64,000 nt of DNA from JAHWKI01 sp035513575 (GCA_035513575.1 DATKBW010000049.1:112213-176212), one strand, 5' to 3'. Positions 7,585 through 16,920 are shown, numbered from the stretch's first letter. Numbers and translations are program-made. The notes: generated by a model not told the origin, from the sequence alone.

Positions 7585-9393
7585 TCACCCCGCGGGCTCG
7601 AAAGCCCAGTTGACGACGGTGATGGCGGTGAACGCCAGCCCGATCAGGGGCGCCCACCAGAGCCCGGTCATGAACAGGATCATGGTGGCGCTGGTGCCGA
7701 TGGCGGCCAGCAGCGGCCAGAAGGACGGATTCGGCATGTGCACGCCCCCCGCCGGCTCGATCCAGACCCGGTCGTCGTAGTCCGCCGGGTCGTCCCACAG
7801 CGGGTTGCGGCTACGGACGTGCGGGAGGGTCACGAAGTTGTATTCCGGGGGCGGCGACGTGGTGGCCCACTCGAGGGTCGGTGCATTCCACGGGTTCGGT
7901 CCCGCCCGGGTCCCCGACCGCGCGCTGCGGATCAGGTTCCCGATGAAGGCGAGGGTCCCGAAGGCCATGAGCAGGGCGCTCAGGGACATGAAGAGGTTCA
8001 GCCCGCCCAGGTTCAGCTCCGCGGCGTACGTGTAGATGCGCCGCGGCATGCCGAGGATGCCGACCCAGTGCATGGGGAAGAAAGTGCCGTTGAAGCCGAT
8101 GACGAACAGCCAGAAGTGCCACTTCCCCAGCGTCTCGCCGAGCAGCCGGCCGGTGACTTTCGGGAACCAGTAGTAGAAGCCCGAGAACACGCCCATCAGG
8201 AGCCCGCCGATGAGCACGTAGTGGAAGTGGGCCACGACGAAGTACGTGTCGTGCTGCTGGAGGTCGGCGGGGGAGGCCGCGTGCATGATCCCGCTGATGC
8301 CGCCGATGGTGAACAGCGCCACCATGGCGATGGAGAAGAGCATGGCGGTGTTGAACTGGATCGAGCCGCCCCACATGGTCGCCAGCCAGTTGAAGATCTT
8401 CACGCCCGTGGGGATCGCGATGATCATCGTGCTGATGGTGAAGAACGAGTCGGCGATGGGCCCGAGGCCGGTGGTGAACATGTGGTGGCTCCACACGCCC
8501 CAGCTGATGAACCCGATGAGCGCGCCGCTGAACACCATGATCGCGTAGCCGAAGAGGGGCTTGCGCGAGAACGTGGGTATGACGTCGCTGGCGATCCCGA
8601 AGGCGGGGAGGATCAGGATGTAGACCTCGGGATGGCCGAAGAGCCAGAAGAGGTGCTGCCAGAGCACCGGGTCGCCGCCGGCCGCCACGTTGAAGAAGTT
8701 GGTGCCCCAGAAGCGGTCGAAGGTGAGCATGAACAGCGCGACCGCCAGGACGGGAAGCGCCGTCACGATGATGAAGCTGGTGACGAAGGCCATCCATGTG
8801 AACAGGGGCATGCGCATGAGCTTCATGCCCGGGGCCCGCAGGTTCACGATGGTGGTGATGAAGTTCACCCCGCCGGCGATCGATGCCACACCCAGGATCT
8901 GCAGCCCGAGGGCGTAGAAATCCATGTTCGGGCCGGGGGAGTATGGCTCCGTGCTGAGGTTCGCGTACCCGAACCACCCGCCGTTCGGCGCCGCGCCGAT
9001 GAAGAAGCTCGAGTACATGAACAGCCCGCCGATCAGGAACACCCAGTAGGAGAAGGCGTTCAGGCGCGGGAAGGCGACGTCCCGGGCCCCGATCTGGAGC
9101 GGAACGACGTAGTTGAAGAAGGCGATGGCGATGGGCATCCCCACCAGGAACACCATGGTGACGCCGTGCATCGTGAACAGCTGGTTGTAGAGGTCCGGCG
9201 AGACGACGCTCGCACCGGGCGTCGCCAGCTGCCAGCGGATGACCAGCGCCTCCAGCCCCCCGAGGACGAAGAAGACCAGGGCGCTGGACGCGTAGAGGAT
9301 GCCGATCTTCTTGTGGTCGATCGTCGTCAACCAGTCCCACAGGCCGCTCCTCCTCTGCGGGGCGACGGGGACGCGTGCTTCGGCTGTGGCCAT
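7585..9393 (-). CDS. ctaD: Cytochrome c oxidase subunit I
   Basis: A 602-residue heme-copper oxidase catalytic subunit with twelve or more membrane helices. Visible hallmarks are FTMHGVTMVFL (low-spin heme ligand), FWLFGHPEVYILILP (CuB His and cross-linked Tyr), SHHMFTTG (CuB His pair) and VVAHFHYVLIGG (heme ligands). The His-Pro-Glu-Val-Tyr motif marks an A-type enzyme. It reduces oxygen to water at the inner membrane and pumps protons. It follows ctaC by 27 nt. Confidence 0.97.
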   Translation of the reverse strand: MATAEARVPVAPQRRSGLWDWLTTIDHKKIGILYASSALVFFVLGGLEALVIRWQLATPGASVVSPDLYNQLFTMHGVTMVFLVGMPIAIAFFNYVVPLQIGARDVAFPRLNAFSYWVFLIGGLFMYSSFFIGAAPNGGWFGYANLSTEPYSPGPNMDFYALGLQILGVASIAGGVNFITTIVNLRAPGMKLMRMPLFTWMAFVTSFIIVTALPVLAVALFMLTFDRFWGTNFFNVAAGGDPVLWQHLFWLFGHPEVYILILPAFGIASDVIPTFSRKPLFGYAIMVFSGALIGFISWGVWSHHMFTTGLGPIADSFFTISTMIIAIPTGVKIFNWLATMWGGSIQFNTAMLFSIAMVALFTIGGISGIMHAASPADLQQHDTYFVVAHFHYVLIGGLLMGVFSGFYYWFPKVTGRLLGETLGKWHFWLFVIGFNGTFFPMHWVGILGMPRRIYTYAAELNLGGLNLFMSLSALLMAFGTLAFIGNLIRSARSGTRAGPNPWNAPTLEWATTSPPPEYNFVTLPHVRSRNPLWDDPADYDDRVWIEPAGGVHMPNPSFWPLLAAIGTSATMILFMTGLWWAPLIGLAFTAITVVNWAFEPAG

Positions 9394-9420
9394 CGATCTC
9401 GTCCGCTTCCGGGAGCTGTG

Positions 9421-10611
9421 TTACCGCGGGGCTGCCGCGGGGGCGTTCAGGGTGTCCGCGGGGGCCGGGGCGTTCAGGGTATCGGCCGGGGCCGCGGCGT
9501 CCAGGGTATCGGCCGGGGCCGCGGCCGGGCGCGCGCCGGCGAGGGGTCGACGCAGGTCCACGAGATAGGCGGCGACGGCCCGGGCGTCCTCCCGGGAGAG
9601 CCCCGTGGGCGGCATCCCGCCGGCACCCGAGCGCGCGCCCGGCATGAGGACCCCGTCCTTGAGCTCGGGCGCGCGCAGGATCCACTCCGCGAGGTTGTCC
9701 TGGGTGTTCTCCATGAGCCCCGCCCCGATGCTGAAGCGGTCGCCGAAGTGGGTCAGGTTGGGGCCGAGCTGGCCCCGGGCCGTGGTCCCCTCGATCGTGT
9801 GGCAGGCGATGCAGGTGCTGCGCATGAAGATATCGCGCCCCCGCTGCGCCAGCTCCCCCGCCGGCTCGACCGGCGTGCGGATGTCGTCGACCCACCGGCC
9901 GAAGTCTTCCGCGTCCACGACGCGCCCCAGCATGCGCATGATGGCGTGGGAGGTCCCGCAGTACTCGGCGCACTGTCCCAGGAACTCACCGCTGGAGTCG
10001 GGGCGGAAGACGATGGTGTTGAGGTGGAGCGGCTGCACGCCCTCGGGCGTCCGCACCACCGGGTTCACGTCCTTTTTCCCGCCCAGGCGCGGGATCCAGA
10101 AGCTGTGGATCACGTCGGCGGAGCGCAGCCGGAGCGCCACGGGCCGCCCGGCGGGCATGTAGAACTGGTTGGCCGTGGTGATCCCCTCCGCGGGGTAGCG
10201 GAACTCCCACCACCACTGGTGCCCGATGGCCTCGATGACCAGCGCGTCCGCCGGCTCTTCCGCCTGCGTCTCGAAGATCGCCTGGATCGTGGGGATCGCG
10301 ATGAAGAGGATGATCACGGCGGGACCGATGGTCCACGCGAGCTCCAGCCCGGTGCTGCCGTAGACCGGCTTCGGCCGCGGGTCCCCGGGCCGCGCGCGGA
10401 AGCGGACGAGGATGTAGGCCAGCGCGCCGAAGACCACCATCATGATCCCGACGGTCCACCACGTCACCGTGGCCCAGAGGTCACTCTGGATCCGGCCGTA
10501 CTCGGTCACGGGGCGGAGCATGGTCTGGGGGTACTCCCCCGAACACGCCGCGAGAAAGAGGACTGCGCCCGGCGCCATCCAGCGCAGGGTTCTGGAAATT
10601 CCGTGTCGCAT
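9421..10611 (-). CDS. ctaC: Cytochrome c oxidase subunit II with fused cytochrome c domain (caa3 type)
   Basis: A 396-residue protein. It has a lipoprotein-type signal (FLAACS), two transmembrane helices, a cupredoxin domain with the CuA site (GQCAEYCGTSHAIMRM) and a C-terminal cytochrome c domain (CIACH, distal Met in VLMPGAR or GGMPPTG). The fused cytochrome defines the caa3 class, which takes electrons from small c-type cytochromes in the periplasm. The last 31 residues contain three 9-residue Pro-Ala-Asp-Thr-Leu repeats that look like a flexible tail. First gene of the operon, with a predicted promoter at 10666-10694. Confidence 0.96.
   Translation of the reverse strand: MRHGISRTLRWMAPGAVLFLAACSGEYPQTMLRPVTEYGRIQSDLWATVTWWTVGIMMVVFGALAYILVRFRARPGDPRPKPVYGSTGLELAWTIGPAVIILFIAIPTIQAIFETQAEEPADALVIEAIGHQWWWEFRYPAEGITTANQFYMPAGRPVALRLRSADVIHSFWIPRLGGKKDVNPVVRTPEGVQPLHLNTIVFRPDSSGEFLGQCAEYCGTSHAIMRMLGRVVDAEDFGRWVDDIRTPVEPAGELAQRGRDIFMRSTCIACHTIEGTTARGQLGPNLTHFGDRFSIGAGLMENTQDNLAEWILRAPELKDGVLMPGARSGAGGMPPTGLSREDARAVAAYLVDLRRPLAGARPAAAPADTLDAAAPADTLNAPAPADTLNAPAAAPR
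9436..9516 (-). repeat. Three 27-nt tandem repeats at the ctaC 3' end
   Basis: Three adjacent 27-nt units encode PADTLDAAA, PADTLNAPA and PADTLNAPA. The units differ by a few substitutions. They extend the cytochrome c domain of subunit II with a low-complexity tail just before the stop codon. Confidence 0.9.
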
Positions 10612-10665
10612 CGATCGTCCGGTTCACAGCGGATCGGGCCTGGGGCCCGGGCTTCGCAGGCGGGA

Positions 10666-10694
10666 AGGTTACAGGAGCGCCATACGGGGGTCAA
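10666..10694 (-). promoter_or_regulatory. Predicted ctaC operon promoter
   Basis: Minus strand: -35 TTGACC (10694-10689), 17-bp spacer, -10 TAACCT (10671-10666). This predicts a leader of roughly 48 nt. It lies back to back with the promoter of the plus-strand P1 peptidase. Confidence 0.5.
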
Positions 10695-10734
10695 GCGACC
10701 CCTCGCCTCCGCCATCGCTGGTGGGGCTGGCGCG

Positions 10735-10764
10735 TTGACCGGGGGCCCGCGGGCGCCGTATCCT
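10735..10764 (+). promoter_or_regulatory. Predicted leaderless promoter of the P1 peptidase gene
   Basis: -35 TTGACC (10735-10740), 18-bp spacer, -10 TATCCT (10759-10764), then exactly 6 nt before the ATG at 10771. No Shine-Dalgarno is visible. Transcription would begin at or next to the start codon. Confidence 0.55.
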
Positions 10765-10770
10765 GCGCGC

Positions 10771-11961
10771 ATGTGCTTGCCACCGAAGCCGTTCCACCTC
10801 TCCCTGCTGGTGGCCCTGTTGGCCATGCAGCTTCCGGGTCCGGCGCCGGCGCAGACCCCGGAGCAGACCTCGGATAGGCCACGCGCGCGCGAGGCCGGTG
10901 TAATGGTGGGGATCTTTCCTCCGGGGCCGCTGAACGGGATCACGGATGTCGCGGGGGTACGTGTCGGCCACACGACGGTGGCGGAGGGGGACGGGATCCG
11001 GACGGGTGTCACGGCGATCTTCGCGCACCCCGGGAACCCTTACCGGGAGCGGGTTCCGGCGGCGATCGTGGTGGGGAACGGGTTCGGGAAGCTGCTTGGC
11101 GCCACGCAGGTGCGCGAGCTCGGGGAGCTGGAAACGCCCATCCTGCTGACGTGCACGCTCTGCGTCTGGCACGCCGCGGACGCCATGGTCGAGTGGCTGC
11201 TCGCCCGCCCCGGGATGGGCGAGGTCCGCTCCATCAATCCCGTCGTGGGCGAGACGAACGACGGGTTCCTCAACGACATCCGCACGAGGCCGGTCCGTCC
11301 CGAGCACGTGGTGGCGGCCCTCGAGGGCGCGACCGCCGGTCCCGTGACGGAGGGGAGCGTCGGTGCGGGGACCGGCACCGTGGCGTTCGGCTGGAAGGGC
11401 GGGATCGGGACCGCATCGCGCCGGTTGCCCGCATCCCTGGGGGGTTGGACGGTCGGCGTCCTGGTGCAGACCAACCACGGCGGCGTGCTCACGGTGGCGG
11501 GCGCCCCGGTCGGTGTGGCGCTGGGCCGCTACCCGTTCCGTCAGGCGCTGGAGGCGAACATCCCCGAGCGGGACGGTGGCGATGGAAGCATCATGATCGT
11601 GGTGGCGACGGATGCGCCGCTGTCCGCACGCAGCCTGGAACGGCTCGGCGAGCGCGCGCTGGCCGGCCTGGCGCGGACCGGCTCGATCATGAGCAACGGC
11701 TCGGGGGATTACGTGATCGCCTTCTCGACGGCCGCGTCGGTGCGCCGGCGGGAATCGGAGGGGCCGCGCACCATCGAGGATCTGCCCGACGACCTCCTCT
11801 CCCCCCTCTTCCTGGGCGCCATTGAGGCGACGGAGGAGGCGATCTACAACTCGCTCTTCCGGGCGACCACGGTCACGGGGCACCGCGGAACCGTCGAGGC
11901 GCTGCCGCTCGGGCCGACGCTCGAATTCCTGCGGTCGCGGGGCGCGCTCAGCACACCCTGA
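10771..11961 (+). CDS. Secreted P1-family (DmpA-type) aminopeptidase
   Basis: A 396-residue protein with an N-terminal signal sequence (LLVALLAMQLPGPAPAQ). The body is an S58/DmpA fold: NGITDVAGVRVGHTT near the start, NPVVGETNDGFLND in the middle, and GDGSIMIVVATDAP, where the family self-cleaves before the nucleophile Ser (here Ser273). DmpA-like enzymes are Ntn-hydrolase-like aminopeptidases acting on D- or L-amino-acid or beta-peptides. A periplasmic location is predicted, unlike the cytoplasmic DmpA prototype. Start chosen because it yields the signal peptide and sits behind the predicted promoter. Confidence 0.92.
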   Translation: MCLPPKPFHLSLLVALLAMQLPGPAPAQTPEQTSDRPRAREAGVMVGIFPPGPLNGITDVAGVRVGHTTVAEGDGIRTGVTAIFAHPGNPYRERVPAAIVVGNGFGKLLGATQVRELGELETPILLTCTLCVWHAADAMVEWLLARPGMGEVRSINPVVGETNDGFLNDIRTRPVRPEHVVAALEGATAGPVTEGSVGAGTGTVAFGWKGGIGTASRRLPASLGGWTVGVLVQTNHGGVLTVAGAPVGVALGRYPFRQALEANIPERDGGDGSIMIVVATDAPLSARSLERLGERALAGLARTGSIMSNGSGDYVIAFSTAASVRRRESEGPRTIEDLPDDLLSPLFLGAIEATEEAIYNSLFRATTVTGHRGTVEALPLGPTLEFLRSRGALSTP

Positions 11962-12069
11962 CGACGCGTGGGGCGGCCGCCCGCCACGCCGGCGTTTCCG
12001 AAACCGGCGGAGCGGGTCCATCGTAGGAGGCGTCGAGGCCTTCATTCGATCGAATGGGATGGGTGTCAC

Positions 12070-13806
12070 ATGAGAATCCTCACCGCATTGCTCCTGGTCG
12101 CCGTGGCCGTCCCGGCCGTGGCGCAGGAGGAGGAGATCCGCAGCGCCAACCTCCCCCGCGAGCTGGAATGGCAGCTCCTGCGCATGTTCGAGGGCGAGGC
12201 CCGACGCATCGACGGCGAAGCCACGATCGGCCGGACGGAAGTCGTGACCGGGGGCATCGCCGCGCACCTCGGCCCGCTCCGGATCGCTGGGCAGGTCGCG
12301 GGTGACGTGGCCATGGTGGGCGGCGACGTGGTCATCGAGGAGGGCGGCTCGGTCACCGGCAGCGTCACGGTCGTGGGCGGACAGGTCCGGCTCGCCGATG
12401 GCGGCCGGGTGGGCGGGACGATCACGTCGTATGCCCTGTCGACGAGCCGCGGCTCCGGCGCGCGGACGCGGGACCGGTACGACGACCGGGACGACGAGCG
12501 GGACCGGCGCCGACGCCGGGACCGATGGGAAGACCGGGGCTATTCCAGGCTCACGCTCCGGGCCGGGTCGAGCTACAACCGCGTGGAGGGGCTGCCGGTG
12601 CTGTTCGGCCCCATCATCCAGACGGCCGGCCCGAACCCGCTGCGGCTGGAAGCCCTCGCCATCTGGCGCACCGAAGCGGGCGCCGATCTCGACACGGACC
12701 GCATGGGCTATCAGGCCACGATCGGGCAGTTCCTGGGCGGCCACCGCACCGTGAGCGTCGGCGCGTCGGCGTTCTCCCTGGTGGAGCCGCTGGACCGGTG
12801 GCAGCTGTCGGATCTCGAGGCGTCGCTCGCGACCGCGGTCTTCCACGAGGACTACCGGGACTATTTCGACCGGACGGGGTGGAGCGCGTTCGTCCGGGCA
12901 ACCCCGCGCCGGTCCACGGAAGCGCGGCTGGAGTACCGCAACGAGGACCACACGGCCCTCGCGGCGGGTGATCCGTGGTCCCTGTTCCATGGCGGGGAGC
13001 CGTGGCGGCTGCAGCCGCTCATCGCCGAGGGGGACGTCCAGACGATCCTCGGAACGCTCACGGTGGACCTGCGCGACGACGCGGACGACCCCGGCGAGGG
13101 GTGGTTCGCTCGCGTCGCGGTCGAGCGGCCGGTCTCAGGGAGTCTCACGAGGCCCGCGCTGACGACGATGCTGCCGCACGGCGCGCAGCGCTTCATCAAC
13201 CAGCCGGTTCCCGCGGCCCTCGCCGCGACGCCGGTGGACCTCGACTTCACCACCGGGATGGTGGATCTGCGGCGCTATACGCCGGTAGGATACCGTTCCC
13301 AGCTCAACCTGCGCCTCGTCGCGGGCGGGACGCTGACGGCCCGGTCGCTGCCGCCCCAGTTCCAGCACGCGCTGGGCGGGCTCGGCACACTCCCCGGCTT
13401 CGAAACGTTCCTGGCCGATTGCGGAGCGCGGAGCGCGGCGGGCACGCATGACGGGGACCGCTATTTCCCCGCCTACGGGTGCGACCGCATGGCCCTCGGG
13501 CAGGTGGAGTACCGCGGCTCGCTCTCCCTCGATTTCGGCATCGGGGACCCCGACTGGGATGAGGACGACGAATGGTGGGAGGAGGTCCGGGTCGACCTCA
13601 GCCCCACCTGGGTCGTGTTCCTGGATGCGGGGCGGGGCTGGGCTTACGACGAACCGGCCTTCGGCGGCGACCGGGACACGGGGACCCTCTACGACGCCGG
13701 CGTCGGCTTCCTGTTCGGAGACGTGGGCATCTACGTGGCGCTCCCGCTGAACGGCGGGGTCGACCAGGAGCCCCGCTTCTTCATCCGCCTCGGCCGCCGC
13801 TTCTAG
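12070..13806 (+). CDS. Outer-membrane beta-barrel protein with N-terminal bactofilin-like repeats
   Basis: A 578-residue protein with signal peptide (MRILTALLLVAVAVPAVAQ). Residues 50-120 form short beta-helix repeats (IAGQVAGDVAMVGGDVVI, GSVTGSVTVVGGQV), as in polymer-forming cytoskeletal (bactofilin) proteins. Then comes a strongly charged Arg/Asp linker (about 135-160). The rest is a barrel with alternating strands that ends in RLGRRF with a terminal Phe, the outer-membrane insertion signal. The barrel resembles surface-antigen or Omp85-like domains. Role unknown; a surface scaffold or transporter is possible. Confidence 0.82.
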   Translation: MRILTALLLVAVAVPAVAQEEEIRSANLPRELEWQLLRMFEGEARRIDGEATIGRTEVVTGGIAAHLGPLRIAGQVAGDVAMVGGDVVIEEGGSVTGSVTVVGGQVRLADGGRVGGTITSYALSTSRGSGARTRDRYDDRDDERDRRRRRDRWEDRGYSRLTLRAGSSYNRVEGLPVLFGPIIQTAGPNPLRLEALAIWRTEAGADLDTDRMGYQATIGQFLGGHRTVSVGASAFSLVEPLDRWQLSDLEASLATAVFHEDYRDYFDRTGWSAFVRATPRRSTEARLEYRNEDHTALAAGDPWSLFHGGEPWRLQPLIAEGDVQTILGTLTVDLRDDADDPGEGWFARVAVERPVSGSLTRPALTTMLPHGAQRFINQPVPAALAATPVDLDFTTGMVDLRRYTPVGYRSQLNLRLVAGGTLTARSLPPQFQHALGGLGTLPGFETFLADCGARSAAGTHDGDRYFPAYGCDRMALGQVEYRGSLSLDFGIGDPDWDEDDEWWEEVRVDLSPTWVVFLDAGRGWAYDEPAFGGDRDTGTLYDAGVGFLFGDVGIYVALPLNGGVDQEPRFFIRLGRRF

Positions 13807-13861
13807 GGTCCCGGAGCAGAGGCCCGATGACGCAATGCCGGCGCACTTCTGACTCAGGACG

Positions 13862-15139
13862 CTAGGACGCCCGGGGCGAGGCTTCGGTGTCCGCCTCCCC
13901 CTCGGGGAGGGTCCCTGCGGGGGCGTGGTCCTCGATGTCCAGGAGCTCGACGATCTCGTCGAGCCGCTGCTCGGCGTCCGCCTCCCCCAGCTCGATGAGC
14001 GCCCGCAGGTAGTCGGGCTGGAACATCATCATCGCGAGCAGGTCCGGACTGCCGGTCTCCCGCGACCCGAGGCCCCGGGTCATGAAACGGAACGCCTTCG
14101 GGAGCCGCGGCTCGAACTGGGCGGCGAGCTTCGAGAGGTCCTGCGACGGGCGCATGACCACGATCCGCACGGGCTGGAGGCCGGTCCGCTCGTGCTCCGG
14201 GAGACGCTCCAGGAGCCGGTTCAGCCGCTCCAGGCGCATGACGTCCTGGTCGACCAGGTCCAGGAAGATGGAGTTCAGGAGCACGCCCAGGACCTGGGCC
14301 GGTGGCGGGTAGCCGGCCACCTCGTGCTCGTCGGCCTGGGCCCGCGAGCGGTCGTACCGGGTGGAGATCGCGAGGACCCTGCGCGCTCCCAGATGGAGCG
14401 CGGGTGAGAGCGGCGCCGCCAGGCGGATCCCACCGTCGCCGTACCACTGATCGCCGATCTGGACGGCCGGGAACATGAGCGGCAGGGCGGCGGACGCCAT
14501 GACGTGGTGGACGCCGATCCGCGTCTTGATGCTCTTCCGGTTGGGCCGCTCCCACAGCTCGATGTCACGACCCTGGAGCCACACCACGTTCTGACCCGTG
14601 GTGTAGCTCGTGGTGCTGATGGCCACCGCCTTCAGGGTACCGCGACGGAGGTTGTAGTCGATCCCGGTGATCTCCCCCTCGATGGAGGCCATGGCCTCGT
14701 AGAGGTACTCGCGGAGCGGCGCGGTGTCCACGAGTCCCCGGGCCGCCGGCGCCGGGATGGCTCCGCCGGAGACCAGGCGGAACCCCCAGCGCGCCACGTT
14801 CCAGAAAAGCGATGCGACGTCCGCGCGGAAGACGCGCTCCGGGGTGAGCTCGCACCAGAGGCCGGTCAGCTCGTCCACCGCCTGGGGGAACGTGCCGTGG
14901 TGGGACGCCAGGTGCGCCGCGTTCACCGCCCCGGCCGACACGCCGGTGATGATGGGCACGCGCAGATCCGGGAACCGCCGCGCCAGGCAGCGGAGCAGGC
15001 CGACCTGGTACGCGCCGCGCGCGCCGCCGCCCGTGAGCACGAGGGCGAGCTCGCTGGACGAGGCCGGCGACGTGTCCAGGGGCCCCAGGCGCTCGAGCTC
15101 CTGGGGGGTGATGCGGGGGAAGCGGGATCGCGGCTTCAT
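13862..15139 (-). CDS. Patatin-like phospholipase
   Basis: A 425-residue cytoplasmic-looking protein with all patatin hallmarks: oxyanion loop TGGGARGAYQVG near residue 36, nucleophile elbow GVSAGAVNAAH (GxSxG) near residue 66 and catalytic Asp in DGGIR near residue 245. The family hydrolyses acyl esters of phospholipids by a Ser-Asp dyad. No signal peptide. The C-terminal 150 residues are a helical extension typical of bacterial patatins near the NTE group. It follows the mechanosensitive channel gene by 31 nt on the same strand and may be co-transcribed. Confidence 0.92.
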   Translation of the reverse strand: MKPRSRFPRITPQELERLGPLDTSPASSSELALVLTGGGARGAYQVGLLRCLARRFPDLRVPIITGVSAGAVNAAHLASHHGTFPQAVDELTGLWCELTPERVFRADVASLFWNVARWGFRLVSGGAIPAPAARGLVDTAPLREYLYEAMASIEGEITGIDYNLRRGTLKAVAISTTSYTTGQNVVWLQGRDIELWERPNRKSIKTRIGVHHVMASAALPLMFPAVQIGDQWYGDGGIRLAAPLSPALHLGARRVLAISTRYDRSRAQADEHEVAGYPPPAQVLGVLLNSIFLDLVDQDVMRLERLNRLLERLPEHERTGLQPVRIVVMRPSQDLSKLAAQFEPRLPKAFRFMTRGLGSRETGSPDLLAMMMFQPDYLRALIELGEADAEQRLDEIVELLDIEDHAPAGTLPEGEADTEASPRAS

Positions 15140-15170
15140 ATCGATCGAGGGCGTGGCGTTCCGTCCGGCG

Positions 15171-16247
15171 TCAGCGGACGGGCTCCGCGGCTGCGGTGGC
15201 GGACCCGGCCAGATACACCGTGTGGGTCGGGTAGGCGAACTCCGCGCCGAGCTCCTGGAGCCGGCGGAAAAGCTCGAGGTTGATCGCCTGCTGCGCGTCC
15301 ATGTACGCGTTGTAGTCGGGCACGAGCATGTAGTACACCACCTCGAAATCGAGAGACGACGCGCCGAAGCGGGCGAAGTGGGCGCGGTCGAAGCGGGTGT
15401 CCTCCCGCTCCTCGATGATCTCCCGTACCAGGTCCGGGATCCGCTCCAGGAGGGCGCGGGGCGTCTCGTACAGCACGCCGAACGAGAACACGACGCGCCG
15501 CTCCTGCATCCGCTTGAAGTTCCGGATCCGGCTGGACAGCAGGTCGGCGTTGCTGAACACCAGCTGCTCGCCCGAGAGGCTGCGGACCCGCGTGGTCTTG
15601 AGGCCGATGTGCTCGACCGTTCCCATCAGGTCCCCGACGATGATGAAGTCGCCGATCACGAAAGGCTTGTCCAGCACAATGGAGAGCGAGGCGAAGAGGT
15701 CACCCAGGATGTTCTGGACCGCCAGCGCCACCGCGATCCCACCCACGCCAAGCCCCGCGATGAGCGCGGTAATGTCCACGCCCGCGGTATCGAGGGCGAC
15801 CAGCCCGATCAGGAGCCAGAGGCCGAGCCGGAGGAGGAAGCCCACGAAGCGCACCATGGTGGCGCTCTCCGCGTCCTCCTCCATGCGCCGGGTCGTGTAG
15901 CGACGGAGCGAGACGCCGATGGCGGCGTTCCCCCAGATGGCCAGCTGGAGGAGCAGCGCGGCGAAGGCGACGCCCTGGAAAATGTTCCGGGCGCGGTCGG
16001 GCAGCAGGAGGATCTGGGAGCCCGCGACGATGGCGATCGCCACCAGAAAGAAGAGTCGCGTACGCCCGAGCACCGCGGCGGCCAGGTCGTCCAGGTCGTT
16101 GGAGGTGCGCTCGGACAGCCGCGTCAGGTGCCGGACGACGACCGAGGTCGCCATCGCCAGCCCGCCCGCGATGACGAGCGTCAGGGCCAGAGCGAGAGCC
16201 CAGGACTGGACGGAATTGCCGTAGACGGTGTAGGCCAGGAACTCCAT
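15171..16247 (-). CDS. MscS-family small-conductance mechanosensitive channel
   Basis: A 358-residue inner-membrane protein. It has about four hydrophobic helices, then the pore/beta domain signature (GVGGIAVALAVQNILGDLFASLSI), a phosphate-like loop PFVIGDFIIVGDLMGTVEHIGLKTTRVR, and a C-terminal alpha/beta vestibule. MscS channels release solutes on hypo-osmotic shock. ATG at 16247 is preferred to the in-frame GTG at 16268 because of the GGAAAG 4 nt upstream. Confidence 0.94.
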   Translation of the reverse strand: MEFLAYTVYGNSVQSWALALALTLVIAGGLAMATSVVVRHLTRLSERTSNDLDDLAAAVLGRTRLFFLVAIAIVAGSQILLLPDRARNIFQGVAFAALLLQLAIWGNAAIGVSLRRYTTRRMEEDAESATMVRFVGFLLRLGLWLLIGLVALDTAGVDITALIAGLGVGGIAVALAVQNILGDLFASLSIVLDKPFVIGDFIIVGDLMGTVEHIGLKTTRVRSLSGEQLVFSNADLLSSRIRNFKRMQERRVVFSFGVLYETPRALLERIPDLVREIIEEREDTRFDRAHFARFGASSLDFEVVYYMLVPDYNAYMDAQQAINLELFRRLQELGAEFAYPTHTVYLAGSATAAAEPVR

Positions 16248-16383
16248 GCGACTTTCCGAGCGGGGCACAGGTGAAAGGAAAGTAGGACATCGGCGCCATT
16301 CACGGGAGAAGGCGCGCGGAACGACGGTTGCGCGGAGGCGTGCCCACCGCTATCCGAGAGTGCACCACCCGCAAACGGAGACC

Positions 16384-16920
16384 ATGCTCGAAACCCTTTT
16401 CGCCGGCCCGCTGGGGCCCCTGGTGATCTTCAGCCTGCGCATCGTCGACGTGTCCCTGGCGACGACGCGGATGCTGCTGGCGGTGCGCAGCCAGAAGCTG
16501 CTGGTGCCGCTGATCGGCTTCATCGAGGTCCTCATCTGGCTCTACGCCGCCGGGACCGCGATCCGATTCCTGGACAGCCCGCTGCACGTGATCGGGTACG
16601 CCGCGGGGTTCGCGGCGGGGAACGTCGTGGGACTCTGGATGGAGGAGAAGCTGGCGTTCGGGCTCGCGACCGTTCGTATCATCTCGGCACACGGCGGTGT
16701 CGAGCTCGCGGACGCGCTCCGTGCCAAGGGCTTCGGCGTCACCGAGTTCGCGGGACAGGGGCGCGAGGGGCCGGTGGAGGTCGTGTACACGGTGGCCCGG
16801 CGATCCCAGATCCGGCCGATCCTGCGGGAAGTCGATCACTGGGATCCGCGGGCGTTCGTGACGGTGGAGGAGCCGCGCGCGATCCACCGCGGCTGGATGT
16901 TCGACAAGCGGAGGAAGTAG
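16384..16920 (+). CDS. DUF2179/DUF5698 (UPF0316) membrane protein
   Basis: A 178-residue protein with about three membrane helices in the first 100 residues (LRIVDVSLATTRMLL is the family hallmark) and a soluble C-terminal DUF2179 domain (GVELADALRAKGFGVTEF, then VVYTVARRSQI). Members are conserved but poorly characterised; the DUF2179 part resembles the tail of YitT proteins. Start has a GGAG Shine-Dalgarno 4 nt upstream. A weak promoter match (TTGCGC, 17 bp, TATCCG) precedes it. Confidence 0.9.
   Translation: MLETLFAGPLGPLVIFSLRIVDVSLATTRMLLAVRSQKLLVPLIGFIEVLIWLYAAGTAIRFLDSPLHVIGYAAGFAAGNVVGLWMEEKLAFGLATVRIISAHGGVELADALRAKGFGVTEFAGQGREGPVEVVYTVARRSQIRPILREVDHWDPRAFVTVEEPRAIHRGWMFDKRRK

Noticed and set aside
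5936..7798. A 620-codon minus-strand frame across the oxidase genes
   Set aside because: It is an off-frame shadow of ctaD/ctaE/ctaF with no family motifs.
6181..11961. A 1926-codon open frame on the plus strand
   Set aside because: Only its last 397 codons are the P1 peptidase. The rest is antisense to the cytochrome oxidase operon and is a GC-skew shadow rich in Arg, Gly, Pro and His.
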